Source: Sphingomonas sp. Leaf21
GTDB lineage: Bacteria; Pseudomonadota; Alphaproteobacteria; Sphingomonadales; Sphingomonadaceae
DNA length: 64,000 bases
Assembly: GCF_916858675.1 (NCBI RefSeq)
Contig: NZ_CAKASM010000001.1
Location: 124,001 to 188,000, forward strand
Direction of reading: 5' to 3'
The position numbers and the translations under genes are program-made. The notes beneath the pieces were generated by a model that did not search any database, was not told the origin of the DNA, and saw only the letters and a program-made list of their open reading frames with translations. This document shows, piece by piece, positions 33,401 through 42,524 of this stretch. Each line of letters opens with the position of its first letter. Positions within the stretch are counted from its first letter, which is position 1.

Positions 33401-36400
33401 TCAAGCCCGGGTCGCCTGCTCCATAATCTCCAACTGGCCCCGGATCGCGGCGACCAGTCGTTCTGCCGAATAGGGCTTGGTCAGCAGGGCCGCGCCGAGA
33501 TCGGCCGCCTCCGCCGCCATACCGCCATCGCCGGTCGCGAATACCACCGACAGGGCCGGTCGTAGCTGCCGCGAGCGCCTGGCAAGTTCGATACCCGATT
33601 CCCCCGGCAGGTTCAGGTCGGTGACCAGCACGTCGATCTGCGCCGTCTGAAGCGCGGTCATCGCTTCCTCCGCCGTGACCGCGTGCACGACCACGAAGCC
33701 CGCATCCTGTAATGCTTCCGCCGTATTCGTGCGGATCAGGTCATCGTCCTCGACCAGCAGGATCGTGCGCCCGTCGTGCAGCGGCCGGGGTGCCGGACCC
33801 TGGTCTGCGACCGGTTCGCGGGCCGCAACGTCCTGCTGCTCGGCCAGGGGCATACGCCGTTGCCGCTGGTTGGCGATGACATGGCGGAATTTCCGCGCCA
33901 GCGCCTCGCGGGTATAGGGCTTGGACAACAGCTCGACGCCCTTGTCCAGGCGGCCGCCATGCACGATCGAGTTTTCGGTATAGCCCGAGGTGAACAGCAC
34001 CGCGATGTCCGGCAGCCGTTCGCGCGCCTTCCGGGCAAGCTCGGGGCTTTTCAGCGTGCCGGGCATGACCACGTCGGTGAACAATATGTCGATCGGGATG
34101 CCGCTCTCGATCACGTTGAGCGCGCTCTGCGCATCCACGGCCTTCAGGACGCGATAGCCCAGGTCGGACAGAAGCTCGACCACGGTCGCGCGCACCTCCG
34201 CATCATCCTCGACGACCAGAACCGTTTCGGTGCCGCCGGTGATCGGGCCGGTATCGACGACGACCTCGACATCCTCGGCTTCGACCGCGCGGGGCAGGTA
34301 CAGCTTGATCGTCGTGCCGTGTCCGATCTCCGAATAGATCTTCACATGGCCGCCCGACTGCTTGACGAAGCCGTAAACCATCGACAGCCCGAGGCCCGAT
34401 CCCTTGCCCTCGCTCTTGGTCGAGAAGAAGGGCTCGAAGACCTTCTGAATGACCTCTTCCGACATGCCGCTGCCAGTGTCCGACACGGCGAGCATGACAT
34501 ATTGGCCCGGCGTCACCTCGTCATGGGTGCGGGCATAGTCGTCGTCGAGATGCGCGTTGCCAAGCTCGATGGTCAGCTTGCCCTGGCCGTCCATCGCGTC
34601 GCGCGCGTTGATTGCCAGGTTGAGCAGCGCATTCTCGATCTGATTGGGATCGATGAAGGTATTCCACAGACCACCGCCGACGATCGTCTCGACCTCGACG
34701 CCCTCGCCGATCGCCCGGCGGAGCATGTCATCCATGCCCTGGACGAAGCGGGTGACGTTGACGACCTTGGGCTCGAGCGCCTGGCGACGGCCGAAGGCGA
34801 GCAACTGGGCGGCAAGCTTCGAGCCGCGCGATACCCCCGCCATGGCGTTGGCGACGCGCTGTTCGGCGCGCGCATTGCCCGCGACATCCTTGCCCAGCAG
34901 CTGAAGATTGCCCGATACGACCTGGAGAAGATTGTTGAAGTCGTGCGCGACACCGCCGGTCAGCTTGCCGATCGTCTCCATCTTCTGCGCCTGAGCCAGT
35001 GCGCGTTCGGCCTGGCGGCGCTCGCCGATCTCCTCGATGACACGGCTTTCCAGCGTTTCGTTCAACTGGCGAAGCTGCGCCTCCGCGCGCTCGCGGTGGT
35101 GGACCTGCCGCGCCAGGACATCGGCCTGGTCCCGAAGCGCCTGTTCGGCGGCGCGCTGCTCGGTGATGTCGGTGTGCACGCCAACCCATTCGATCAGCTC
35201 GCCATCGGCCCCGATGATCGGCAGAGCGCGGATGGCATAGGTGCGCCACGCGCCGTCGTGGCGGCGTACCCGGTGTTCGTGGACGAACATGCCCTTGACC
35301 GCCACGGCCGCGTTCCAGGCCGCGATGGTGGCAGCCGAATCCTCCGGGTGGACGGCGCTCGCCCAGCCATATTCCTGATACTCGTCGCGCGACTGCCCCG
35401 TGATCGCGGACCATCCGGGCTGTTCGCCGATCATCCGTCCATCGGCGCTGTTGGTCCACAGCACACCATGGACCGCGTCCATCGCGGCGCGGAAGCGGCG
35501 ATTGCTACGCTCCACCTCTTCGGCATGGCGCATCCGCTCGTCCACGTCGAAGACGAGGATATGAATGCCCAGCACGTTGCCATCGACATCGCGCCGCGGG
35601 ATGTAGCGGGTTTCGGCACGGCGACGGCTGCCGTCGCGGTGATGGATATGAACGTCGGCGACGACCTCCTCACCGGCCAGCGCCTGTTCGATAAGCGGAA
35701 GGCGTTCGGCATAATCCGTCTCGGTCAGGACGTCGGCGATATGGGTGCCGATCATCGCTTCCGGATCGATGCCCAGGAAATCCCGGTAGAAATTGTTGGC
35801 GAAACGATAGCGCTGTTCGCGATCGACGAAGGCGACGAGCACCGGCAACGAGTCGGTGATGATCCGAAGCTCGGCCTCGCTTTCCGCCAGCCGCCGTTCT
35901 GCCGCCACGCGGCCGGTATTCTCGACCACGGTGCACATCACGCCGCCGACCGAGCCACGATCGCAGTAGATCGGCGTGTAATAGAGATCGAAGACCACGT
36001 TCTCCTGAACGCCCGCGCGCGTCACGGTCAAGCTCTGGTCGCGATAGGCGATCTCCTCACCCGTGAGCCCGCGATCGAGCACCGCCTTGTTCCAGTCCCA
36101 AATCTCGGGCCAGACTTCCGGCACCAGCCCCCCGAACGCGGCCGGGTGGCGTGGTCCGGCGATGCCGCGATAGGCGTCGTTGTAGATCATGACATGGGCA
36201 TCCCCCCACATCAGAACCTTGGCGATCGGCGAATGGACGATGTTGGCGACCGTGGTGCGCAGTTCGGCGGGCCACAGTGCCATCGAACCCAGCGGCGTCG
36301 CGGACCAGTCATGATCGCGCACACGCTGGCCACATTCGCCGCCGCCGACCAGCCAACCGCTGGCGGCCAAGGGATCGACCTGCTCCTGCAACCGCGCGAT

Positions 36401-36514
36401 CGCCGCCTGCACCAGAGCGTCTTCGTCGGCGAACGCCCCCGTGCTGAGGGCGTGGGTAACGAATTGGCCGAGCTGCGGCGGGAGCGACAGCATACGCGAC
36501 GAGGAACGGGTCAT
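33401..36514 (-). CDS. Hybrid histidine kinase with two receivers and a ribbon-helix-helix-like N-terminus
   Basis: A 1037-residue soluble hybrid kinase. Residues 9-46 (SLPPQLGQFVTHALSTGAF, then a helix ending RLQEQ) resemble the ribbon-helix-helix of ParD-type antitoxins. Then a PAS/GAF-like sensor (about 60-200), two further PAS domains (215-330 and 335-455), a coiled linker, phosphoacceptor His524 in GGVAHDFNNLL, a HATPase (N-box NLAINARDAM near 636, DTGSGM, GSGLGLSMVYGF), and receivers with Asp814 and Asp966. No membrane segments are seen. Two receivers suggest a phosphorelay or a receiver that modulates the kinase. Its N-terminal sensor is paralogous to that of the kinase at 49965. Confidence 0.88.
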   Translation of the reverse strand: MTRSSSRMLSLPPQLGQFVTHALSTGAFADEDALVQAAIARLQEQVDPLAASGWLVGGGECGQRVRDHDWSATPLGSMALWPAELRTTVANIVHSPIAKVLMWGDAHVMIYNDAYRGIAGPRHPAAFGGLVPEVWPEIWDWNKAVLDRGLTGEEIAYRDQSLTVTRAGVQENVVFDLYYTPIYCDRGSVGGVMCTVVENTGRVAAERRLAESEAELRIITDSLPVLVAFVDREQRYRFANNFYRDFLGIDPEAMIGTHIADVLTETDYAERLPLIEQALAGEEVVADVHIHHRDGSRRRAETRYIPRRDVDGNVLGIHILVFDVDERMRHAEEVERSNRRFRAAMDAVHGVLWTNSADGRMIGEQPGWSAITGQSRDEYQEYGWASAVHPEDSAATIAAWNAAVAVKGMFVHEHRVRRHDGAWRTYAIRALPIIGADGELIEWVGVHTDITEQRAAEQALRDQADVLARQVHHRERAEAQLRQLNETLESRVIEEIGERRQAERALAQAQKMETIGKLTGGVAHDFNNLLQVVSGNLQLLGKDVAGNARAEQRVANAMAGVSRGSKLAAQLLAFGRRQALEPKVVNVTRFVQGMDDMLRRAIGEGVEVETIVGGGLWNTFIDPNQIENALLNLAINARDAMDGQGKLTIELGNAHLDDDYARTHDEVTPGQYVMLAVSDTGSGMSEEVIQKVFEPFFSTKSEGKGSGLGLSMVYGFVKQSGGHVKIYSEIGHGTTIKLYLPRAVEAEDVEVVVDTGPITGGTETVLVVEDDAEVRATVVELLSDLGYRVLKAVDAQSALNVIESGIPIDILFTDVVMPGTLKSPELARKARERLPDIAVLFTSGYTENSIVHGGRLDKGVELLSKPYTREALARKFRHVIANQRQRRMPLAEQQDVAAREPVADQGPAPRPLHDGRTILLVEDDDLIRTNTAEALQDAGFVVVHAVTAEEAMTALQTAQIDVLVTDLNLPGESGIELARRSRQLRPALSVVFATGDGGMAAEAADLGAALLTKPYSAERLVAAIRGQLEIMEQATRA

Positions 36515-36602
36515 GGGACGGGCATGAAAAAGCTACACTGGCAAGTCAATCGGCCACCGGGCGATGTGCGTTGATTTCAGTTACGTTTCAGGTCGTTTGC
36601 GG

Positions 36603-37229
36603 TCAGCTTGCGGCATCGGACGGCTGGGGGTGGTGCGGTTCGAGGATCAGTGTGGAGCCTTCGACACGCCAACTCTTCAGCCGCGACAGGAAATTCATGC
36701 CGAGCACGTCGGTCTCGCCAAAGGCCGCGGATACCACGACGGGCACATTGTCGGCGCGGATCGTGCCGATGCGCAGCGACCGGACACGCGCCGTATCCGC
36801 GCGGATCATGCCGTTGGCCGTGTTGAGCATGACGGGGAAGACCGGCGCGGCGGGGCGGAGTCCGGCGGCCCGCGCGGTATCGGTCGACAGCGCTGTCAGG
36901 GTCGCACCGCTGTCGACCAGCATCCGGCGGCTGACCCCGTCGACCGTCACCCGCGCCCAGAAATGCCCGTCCGGCGCCATGCGGATGCGCACCGTGTCGC
37001 CGACAACGCTCTGATCCTGCAAATTCAGGATCCGCATCGCACGCTGGATATAGGGATCGAACTGCTCGCGCTGTTGCAGCACGACGAACAAGAGGCCCGC
37101 CAGCAAAACCCAGCTGAACAGGCTGATCGCGACGCGAAGCACCGGCACGCGGCGCGCTATGATACCGGCGATCACGACCGCAACGACGATGATGACCAGC
37201 GGCAGTGGAACGCCCGGTTCGGCAAACAT
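36603..37229 (-). CDS. Membrane-anchored retropepsin-like aspartic protease
   Basis: A 208-residue protein with two N-terminal hydrophobic segments (about 8-25 and 32-50) and a periplasmic retropepsin fold from about 80. The active site is LVDSGATLTALS, and the conserved ADNVPVVV and LGMNFLSRL motifs of the TIGR02281 clan-AA family are present. Such single-domain proteases act as dimers on the periplasmic side; substrates are unknown. It lies 59 bp from a 24-bp near-palindrome upstream and is followed by the hybrid kinase gene. Confidence 0.85.
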   Translation of the reverse strand: MFAEPGVPLPLVIIVVAVVIAGIIARRVPVLRVAISLFSWVLLAGLLFVVLQQREQFDPYIQRAMRILNLQDQSVVGDTVRIRMAPDGHFWARVTVDGVSRRMLVDSGATLTALSTDTARAAGLRPAAPVFPVMLNTANGMIRADTARVRSLRIGTIRADNVPVVVSAAFGETDVLGMNFLSRLKSWRVEGSTLILEPHHPQPSDAAS

Positions 37230-37287
37230 GGAACGGCAAAGTCCTCGATCGATCCAAACACTGGATCCAGGGGACGTTCGCTTAAAT

Positions 37288-37313
37288 CGGTCAGTCTGTA
37301 TACAGGCTGACCG
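37288..37313. terminator. 26-bp near-perfect palindrome after the 62-residue ORF
   Basis: GGTCAGTCTGTA (37289-37300) and TACAGGCTGACC (37301-37312) match as an inverted repeat at 11 of 12 positions, with one more C-G pair outside. On the minus strand it lies 8 bases after the stop of the small ORF at 37321 and is followed by ATTTAAG, as a terminator would be. It could also be an operator for the protease gene starting at 37229. Confidence 0.5.
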
Positions 37314-37320
37314 GTCCTAT

Positions 37321-37509
37321 TCAGCCCCGGTCGGTCAATCCGACTTCGGTCGCAGTGAAACGGCGACCGCCATACCAGCGGCGAAAGCTTCCATCAGGTT
37401 GGCGGAAGTAGCGGGCCCCCTCGTGACGGACAGGTGCTCCAAGAGAGCGGTACGCCGCCCAGATTCCATAGACCATGGCAGCCACCGCCAGGACCTTGAT
37501 CCACTCCAT
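37321..37509 (-). CDS. Small hypothetical single-pass membrane protein
   Basis: A 62-residue protein: MEWIKVLAVAAMVYGIWAAY is a single membrane segment, followed by a basic region RHEGARYFRQPDGSFRRWYGGRRF with many arginines and aromatics, so the C-terminus is probably cytoplasmic. AGGGCGAG about 5 bases before the ATG could be a ribosome site, and a terminator-like palindrome follows, both favouring a real gene. No family recognised. Confidence 0.55.
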   Translation of the reverse strand: MEWIKVLAVAAMVYGIWAAYRSLGAPVRHEGARYFRQPDGSFRRWYGGRRFTATEVGLTDRG

Positions 37510-37604
37510 CGACTCGCCCTTTTATGTTTATGTCATGAAGCTGATGTGAAAAGATGGCGATGGCAAGGAAATTAGTTTTTGCGCTGCGGTCGGGTTCGAT
37601 CCGA

Positions 37605-38189
37605 TTATTTGCTGCGTTGCGGCAGATTTTCGGGGAAGGGTCTGCTCAGCCAGGGTGATCGAGGCAGGCCATATCGCCTCGCCCGGTCCTCGGCGCGTGA
37701 GATGCCGATGCGCGGTCCAGCGACGACATCCTCGGGGTGCGAGCCGCGCGTCAGCAGGAAGGGCGGCTGTGACAGGGGTACACCGTCGAAAGCTTTGTCG
37801 ATCGACAGGGCGGCGCATAATCGGCCGGGCCCGCCGCACAGCGATGCCGTCGCCATTCCAATCCCGCGTCGCTCTCGCATGATCTCGATCCCGTGGCGGG
37901 GCTCGATCGCGCGAATGAGGACGGCGCTGCCCGGCGTTCCGCACACGATGTTCAGGCACTGGTGCAGGCCGTAGATGCGATAGACATAGGCATGGCCGAC
38001 CGGTCCGAACATCGCGGCATTACGGGCCGTTCGTCCGACAAAGCTATGCGACGCCGGGTCGGCGGCGTCATAGGCCTCGGTCTCGACGATCGGGCCGCCG
38101 ATGCCGTCGACCGTCAGCGTGACTCCGAGCAGCGATCGCGCCACCGCATCGACATCCTGCGAGTAAAAATCGAGCGGCAGGGGTTCCAT
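37605..38189 (-). CDS. 3-methyladenine DNA glycosylase (AAG/MPG family)
   Basis: A 194-residue alkyladenine glycosylase. The catalytic Glu is in PIVETEAYDAADPASHSF, followed by RNAAMFGPVGHAYVYRIYGLHQCLNIVC and VLIRAIEP, all characteristic of the AAG fold. It excises alkylated or deaminated purines from DNA. It begins 2 bp after the treY stop, so it is the last gene of the glgX-treZ-malQ-treY run, an unusual operon neighbour. Confidence 0.93.
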   Translation of the reverse strand: MEPLPLDFYSQDVDAVARSLLGVTLTVDGIGGPIVETEAYDAADPASHSFVGRTARNAAMFGPVGHAYVYRIYGLHQCLNIVCGTPGSAVLIRAIEPRHGIEIMRERRGIGMATASLCGGPGRLCAALSIDKAFDGVPLSQPPFLLTRGSHPEDVVAGPRIGISRAEDRARRYGLPRSPWLSRPFPENLPQRSK

Positions 38190-38191
38190 CG

Positions 38192-40597
38192 TCAGTCGGA
38201 ACCCGGCCCGTGGCGCCGTTCATACCAGACGGGCGAATCGCCGAGCAGGTCGGCCATGCGTTTCGCGCCGCCGGGCAGTTCGACCTGTGTGTCCCGCCAG
38301 TCGACGCGACCCTCCGCATCCATCAGCGGCGCGAGCCTAAGCCCGAAAACACAGACCAGCGAAGTCGCGTCATGTCGGCGCTCGAAGGCGATCGCGCGGT
38401 CGCGACCATGGCCGGTGATCGTCAGGGAGCGATATGTGCCGATGGTGAACAGCTCCGGCATCTCGCGCCGCAGCCTCAGCAGATCAGCGATCAGCGCCTG
38501 CTTGGCATTGTTTCGGTCGGCCAACCCGGCCTCGCGCGCCGCATAGTCGACCGGGCGACGATTATCGGGGTCGACGAGGCTGAGGTCTTCGAATTCGGTG
38601 CCCTGATAGCAGTCGGGAATACCCGGAACCGTGTAACGGAGTGCGACCTGCACCAACGAATTGGCGGTCGCGGCCGGGGCGATCCGGGCCAGCAATCGGT
38701 GCAGCCCTTCGCGGAATTCCGCACCCGCGTCGTCCTCTATCAATGCCCTGGCCAGCGCGTTGCACCTTGCCTCGTAATCGCTGTCCGGAGATTCCCAGGA
38801 CGAACGGAGCTTGGCCTCGCGCAGTGACTTCTCCTGCCATGCTGCGATGCGATCGGCAAAGCCGTCCAGTCCGTCACGATCCGGCCATGCCCCGACCAGT
38901 GTCTGGACCAGCATATACCAGTCCGCCGGATCGACCCCGTCGGCCAGGTCCTTCGTCTGGCGTCGCCATAGCTCAATCTGGTCGCGCCACTGGTCTGGTA
39001 GCGCACTCAGGACCGCCAGTCTGGCGCGGACATCCTCGCCGCGCTTGTGGTCATGCGTCGCGGTGGTGAGCATGGCTTGCGGAAAGCGTTCGACGCGCCC
39101 TGTCATCCGGCCATGGAATGCCGCGACGGAAAGGCTCAGCCGGTTCGCGTCGAAGCCGACATCGTTGCGCGACAGCAGGACGGCGTGGCGGTAGAAGCCG
39201 GTGTCCTCGACCGCCTTGGCGGCGATGGGCGCGGACAATTGCTGGAAGCGGCGGACCGCCTCGGCGAGTGCCGCGCGGTCACCGGGGCCGTCGCCCGCCA
39301 GCCAGCCGAGGATCTGGTCAACGACATAGTCCTCGCCCGGCGGTACGAAGCGCGCGACACGCTGGCGCGCCTCGGCACGGATGGCCTTGTCGGTCGCGGG
39401 CGCGTCCGGACCATAGGTGCGATAGACGGGGAACACCCAGAGGAGCCGCTCGATCGCACGGCGCAGCATCGGCGTCGTGATGGCGCCGTCCAGTTCGGGG
39501 GCGGAGGCAGTGAGGGTGGCGAATGCGGCCACGCATTGATCGAGTTGCCCGGCAAACTGCCATGCAAGGAGGTCCTGGCGCGCCTGCAATTCCTCGGGCG
39601 CGAAATCGACCGACCGGTCGCTCAATTGACCCCATAGTTCGCCGAGCGGACGCGTCCCCTCCGGGGCGTGGAGCAGGGCGGAAACCTCCTCCATGAAGTC
39701 ATAGCCGCTCGTACCGTCGACGCCCCAGTCCGCGCCCATCCCCTCATCGGCGCCGAGGATTTTCTCGACCACGATATAGGCGCGGTTGCCGTCGTCTCTG
39801 GCGATGGCGTCGAAGCGAGCGCGCAGCTTGCGGCAATAGCCGATCGGGTCGGTCAGACCATCGACATGATCGATGCGGACGCCGTCGATCAGGCCTTCCT
39901 GGTACAGGCGGAAATACAGCGCATGGCTTTCCTCGAAGACCTGATCGTCCTCGATACGCAGACCGGCAAGGTCGTTGATCGTGAAGAAGCGCCGCCAGTT
40001 CAATTCGTCGTTGGACACCCGCCACGATGCCAGCCGGTAATGCTGACGATCGAGCAATTCCCGCAGGGGCAGCGTCTCCGCCACATCCTGATCCGCGTCG
40101 CGGACCGGCAACCGGTGTTCGCCATAGGCGATGATGGAAGCGCGCCCTTCGCTCCGCTCGACCGCGAGTTGGCCGTCCGCAATGACCTTGGCCAGAGGAT
40201 CGCCGAGGATCGGCAGCACGAGCTTGCGGGACCAGTCGATATCGAAGAAGCGGGCATGGCGACTTCCCTCGCCATGGGTCAGCACATCGTTCCACCACGC
40301 GTTGCCGCCGCCCGCGACGCCCATGTGATTGGGGACGATGTCGATGATGATACCCATGCCCCGCGACCGCGCCGCCTCGGCGAGGCGACGGAAGGCGGCT
40401 TCGCCACCCAGTTCGGGACCGATCCGGGTCGGGTCGATCACGTCATAGCCGTGCATCGATCCCGCCGCCGCCGTCGTGATCGGCGAGGCATAGACATGGC
40501 TGATCCCCAGCCCGTCGAGATAGGGCAGGAGCGCTTCGGCCCGATCGAACGGGAAGTCCTTGTGGAACTGGAAGCGGTAGGTGGCGCGCGGCGTCAT
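38192..40597 (-). CDS. treY: Malto-oligosyltrehalose synthase TreY
   Basis: An 801-residue GH13 enzyme that turns the reducing-end alpha-1,4 bond of maltodextrin into an alpha,alpha-1,1 (trehalosyl) bond. It starts with TPRATYRFQFHKDFPFDRA, typical of TreY, and shows DIVPNHM, GVRIDHVDGL (nucleophile Asp), the acid Glu in VVEKILGADE, and ATHDHKRGEDVRARL. The ATG at 40597 is preferred to a longer frame starting at 40675, since it yields the conserved N-terminus. It works with treZ, three genes in the same operon. Confidence 0.95.
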   Translation of the reverse strand: MTPRATYRFQFHKDFPFDRAEALLPYLDGLGISHVYASPITTAAAGSMHGYDVIDPTRIGPELGGEAAFRRLAEAARSRGMGIIIDIVPNHMGVAGGGNAWWNDVLTHGEGSRHARFFDIDWSRKLVLPILGDPLAKVIADGQLAVERSEGRASIIAYGEHRLPVRDADQDVAETLPLRELLDRQHYRLASWRVSNDELNWRRFFTINDLAGLRIEDDQVFEESHALYFRLYQEGLIDGVRIDHVDGLTDPIGYCRKLRARFDAIARDDGNRAYIVVEKILGADEGMGADWGVDGTSGYDFMEEVSALLHAPEGTRPLGELWGQLSDRSVDFAPEELQARQDLLAWQFAGQLDQCVAAFATLTASAPELDGAITTPMLRRAIERLLWVFPVYRTYGPDAPATDKAIRAEARQRVARFVPPGEDYVVDQILGWLAGDGPGDRAALAEAVRRFQQLSAPIAAKAVEDTGFYRHAVLLSRNDVGFDANRLSLSVAAFHGRMTGRVERFPQAMLTTATHDHKRGEDVRARLAVLSALPDQWRDQIELWRRQTKDLADGVDPADWYMLVQTLVGAWPDRDGLDGFADRIAAWQEKSLREAKLRSSWESPDSDYEARCNALARALIEDDAGAEFREGLHRLLARIAPAATANSLVQVALRYTVPGIPDCYQGTEFEDLSLVDPDNRRPVDYAAREAGLADRNNAKQALIADLLRLRREMPELFTIGTYRSLTITGHGRDRAIAFERRHDATSLVCVFGLRLAPLMDAEGRVDWRDTQVELPGGAKRMADLLGDSPVWYERRHGPGSD

Positions 40598-40625
40598 GGG
40601 CGCAGTCCTTTGGGCAAGATGCGGA

Positions 40626-42524
40626 TCAACGGGCGTTGAGGATGGCGATGCGGCGCTTGACCTCGGGCTCGGCAAGGCGATCGCCGAGATCGCCGGGCAG
40701 GCGACGCCGCCAGTTGGGATGCTCGTCGGTGGTGCCGGGAAGATTGGGCTGTTCGTCCAGCCCTAGCAGATCCTCAATCGGCACGATGGCGAGCGGGCAG
40801 GGGGTGGCCGCCACGCCCTTGATCGCGGCATCGACGACGAATTCAGGCTCCTCCGGCTGCGGTCGGTCGTCGCCCAGGATCGACCAGAGCGACCGTCGCT
40901 CGGCGGCGCGGGTCTCGCTGTCCTCGGGCGACACCGCGCGGCCCGCGATCCGGGCGCGCCAATCCAGATCGCGCCCCTTCCACCAGCCTGCGACCGTGGG
41001 GATGTCGTGGGTCGCGGTCATCGCGATCGCCCTCTCGTCCCACTGCGGCGGTGGCACGAAAGCGCCGTCTTCGTCGCGCTCGAAGGGCAGGACCCGCATA
41101 CCGAGCATCCCCGCCGCCGCCATCGTATCGCGAAAGCCGGGAGGCACCGTGCCGAGATCCTCGCCGATCACGATCGCCCCCCGGCCGTTATTGGCGCGGT
41201 GCGCCTCGATCTTCAGGATGCGCAGCATGTCGGTGAAGGGCATCGCCAGATAGGCGCCCTGATCGGCAGGCGCACCGTCCGGTACGACCCACAGGCGGCA
41301 CAGGCCGAGCGCGTGGTCGATCCGCACGCCGCCCGCATGGGCGAAAACCGCGCGCAAGGTTGCGATGAACGGCGCGAAGTCCTGTCGGCGAAGCGCGAAG
41401 GGCGAGAGCGCGGTGATCCCCCAATTCTGTCCCTCGGGGCCCAACGGGTCGGGCGGCGCGCCGATCGACAGTCCGGTCAGCAGGTCCTGCGGTCTGCTCC
41501 ACCCGTCCGCACCGTCACCCGCGACACCGATCGCAAGGTCTGCGATCAGGCCGATCGCCATACCGCTGCGCCGCGCCGCCTCCGAGGCGGCCCGAAGCGC
41601 GCGCTCGGAATGCCACTGCGCAAAGGCGTGAAAGCGGATGGCGTCGTCATGTTCGGCCGCGAAGCGTGCCACGGCCTCGTTCGATGGGTCGCGATAGGGC
41701 TCCGGCCAATCGCGCCAACCGGTGGCCCGGTCACGCCGATGGAAATAGGCATGCAGGGCGTCGTACCGCGCCTGTGCCTCGAGCCGTTCGCCGGCCCGCT
41801 CTCGCCACGCCTCGAAGGAGGCGCGTTCGGCATCGGGCAACCGGTCGAAGGCGAGGCGAAGGTCGCGCATCCGGTCGGGTGCTGCGGTGGCCCAGTCGAT
41901 CAGTGTTTCGCCCTGCGCGACCGGTTCACCGGCGGGCGCGAGCCAGACGTTGCGGAACAACCGGCTCGACGGAGCATAGGGACTGAAGCGCGACGCGTCC
42001 GCCGGGAACAGCGCATGAACCGGGCTGATCGCCAGTGCGGCGGCGCCTGCCTCGCCAAGGCTGGCGGCGGCGTCGGCAAGGCTTGCGAAGTCGCCAAAGG
42101 CGCCGCCCCGTTCCCGCAGCGAGGGGATCTGCACCGCGCTGCCCCAATGTCGTCCGTGCGGCGGCGCGGGACAACGATCGGGCGCGATGGCGAGCGTCAG
42201 ATGCCGCTCGCCCTGTTCGAGCCGGTGATATCCCCATTGCGAGGGCGCGGTGAAAAGAACGCCGCCCGCGCCCTGGCGCAGGTCGATCGACAGGATATCC
42301 CCGTTTTCAAGCGTCAGCCGCGCCGGTCCGGTATGCCAGCCGGGCGGCAGGTCCAACGTGCCCCCGCGATCGCCCGAAAGGAAGCTCGGCTCCCCCGCCT
42401 CGACATCCAGACGGTCGAGGATGGCGGTCAGCACCGTGTCCGACACGCGCTGGGTCTTGCCCTTGGCGTCCTGCCATTCGAGCGACAATCCTGCCGCTTC
42501 GGCACGGGAATGGAGCTCGGTCAT
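40626..42524 (-). CDS. malQ: 4-alpha-glucanotransferase (amylomaltase, GH77)
   Basis: A 632-residue GH77 disproportionating enzyme that transfers glucan segments between maltodextrins. Motifs: GGVRIDHALGL (nucleophile Asp), the IGEDLGTVPPG acid/base Glu and ATHDIPTVAGWW with the third catalytic Asp. An N-terminal region of about 130 residues precedes the barrel, as in longer MalQ forms. Its ATG overlaps the treZ stop (ATGA at 42521-42524), and treY follows 28 bp later. It probably supplies chain lengths for TreY. Confidence 0.94.
   Translation of the reverse strand: MTELHSRAEAAGLSLEWQDAKGKTQRVSDTVLTAILDRLDVEAGEPSFLSGDRGGTLDLPPGWHTGPARLTLENGDILSIDLRQGAGGVLFTAPSQWGYHRLEQGERHLTLAIAPDRCPAPPHGRHWGSAVQIPSLRERGGAFGDFASLADAAASLGEAGAAALAISPVHALFPADASRFSPYAPSSRLFRNVWLAPAGEPVAQGETLIDWATAAPDRMRDLRLAFDRLPDAERASFEAWRERAGERLEAQARYDALHAYFHRRDRATGWRDWPEPYRDPSNEAVARFAAEHDDAIRFHAFAQWHSERALRAASEAARRSGMAIGLIADLAIGVAGDGADGWSRPQDLLTGLSIGAPPDPLGPEGQNWGITALSPFALRRQDFAPFIATLRAVFAHAGGVRIDHALGLCRLWVVPDGAPADQGAYLAMPFTDMLRILKIEAHRANNGRGAIVIGEDLGTVPPGFRDTMAAAGMLGMRVLPFERDEDGAFVPPPQWDERAIAMTATHDIPTVAGWWKGRDLDWRARIAGRAVSPEDSETRAAERRSLWSILGDDRPQPEEPEFVVDAAIKGVAATPCPLAIVPIEDLLGLDEQPNLPGTTDEHPNWRRRLPGDLGDRLAEPEVKRRIAILNAR

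Noticed and set aside
33776..36574. 932-codon open frame antisense to the hybrid kinase
   Set aside because: It lies opposite a well-supported multi-domain kinase, carries no recognisable domain and has the composition expected of a shadow frame in GC-rich DNA.
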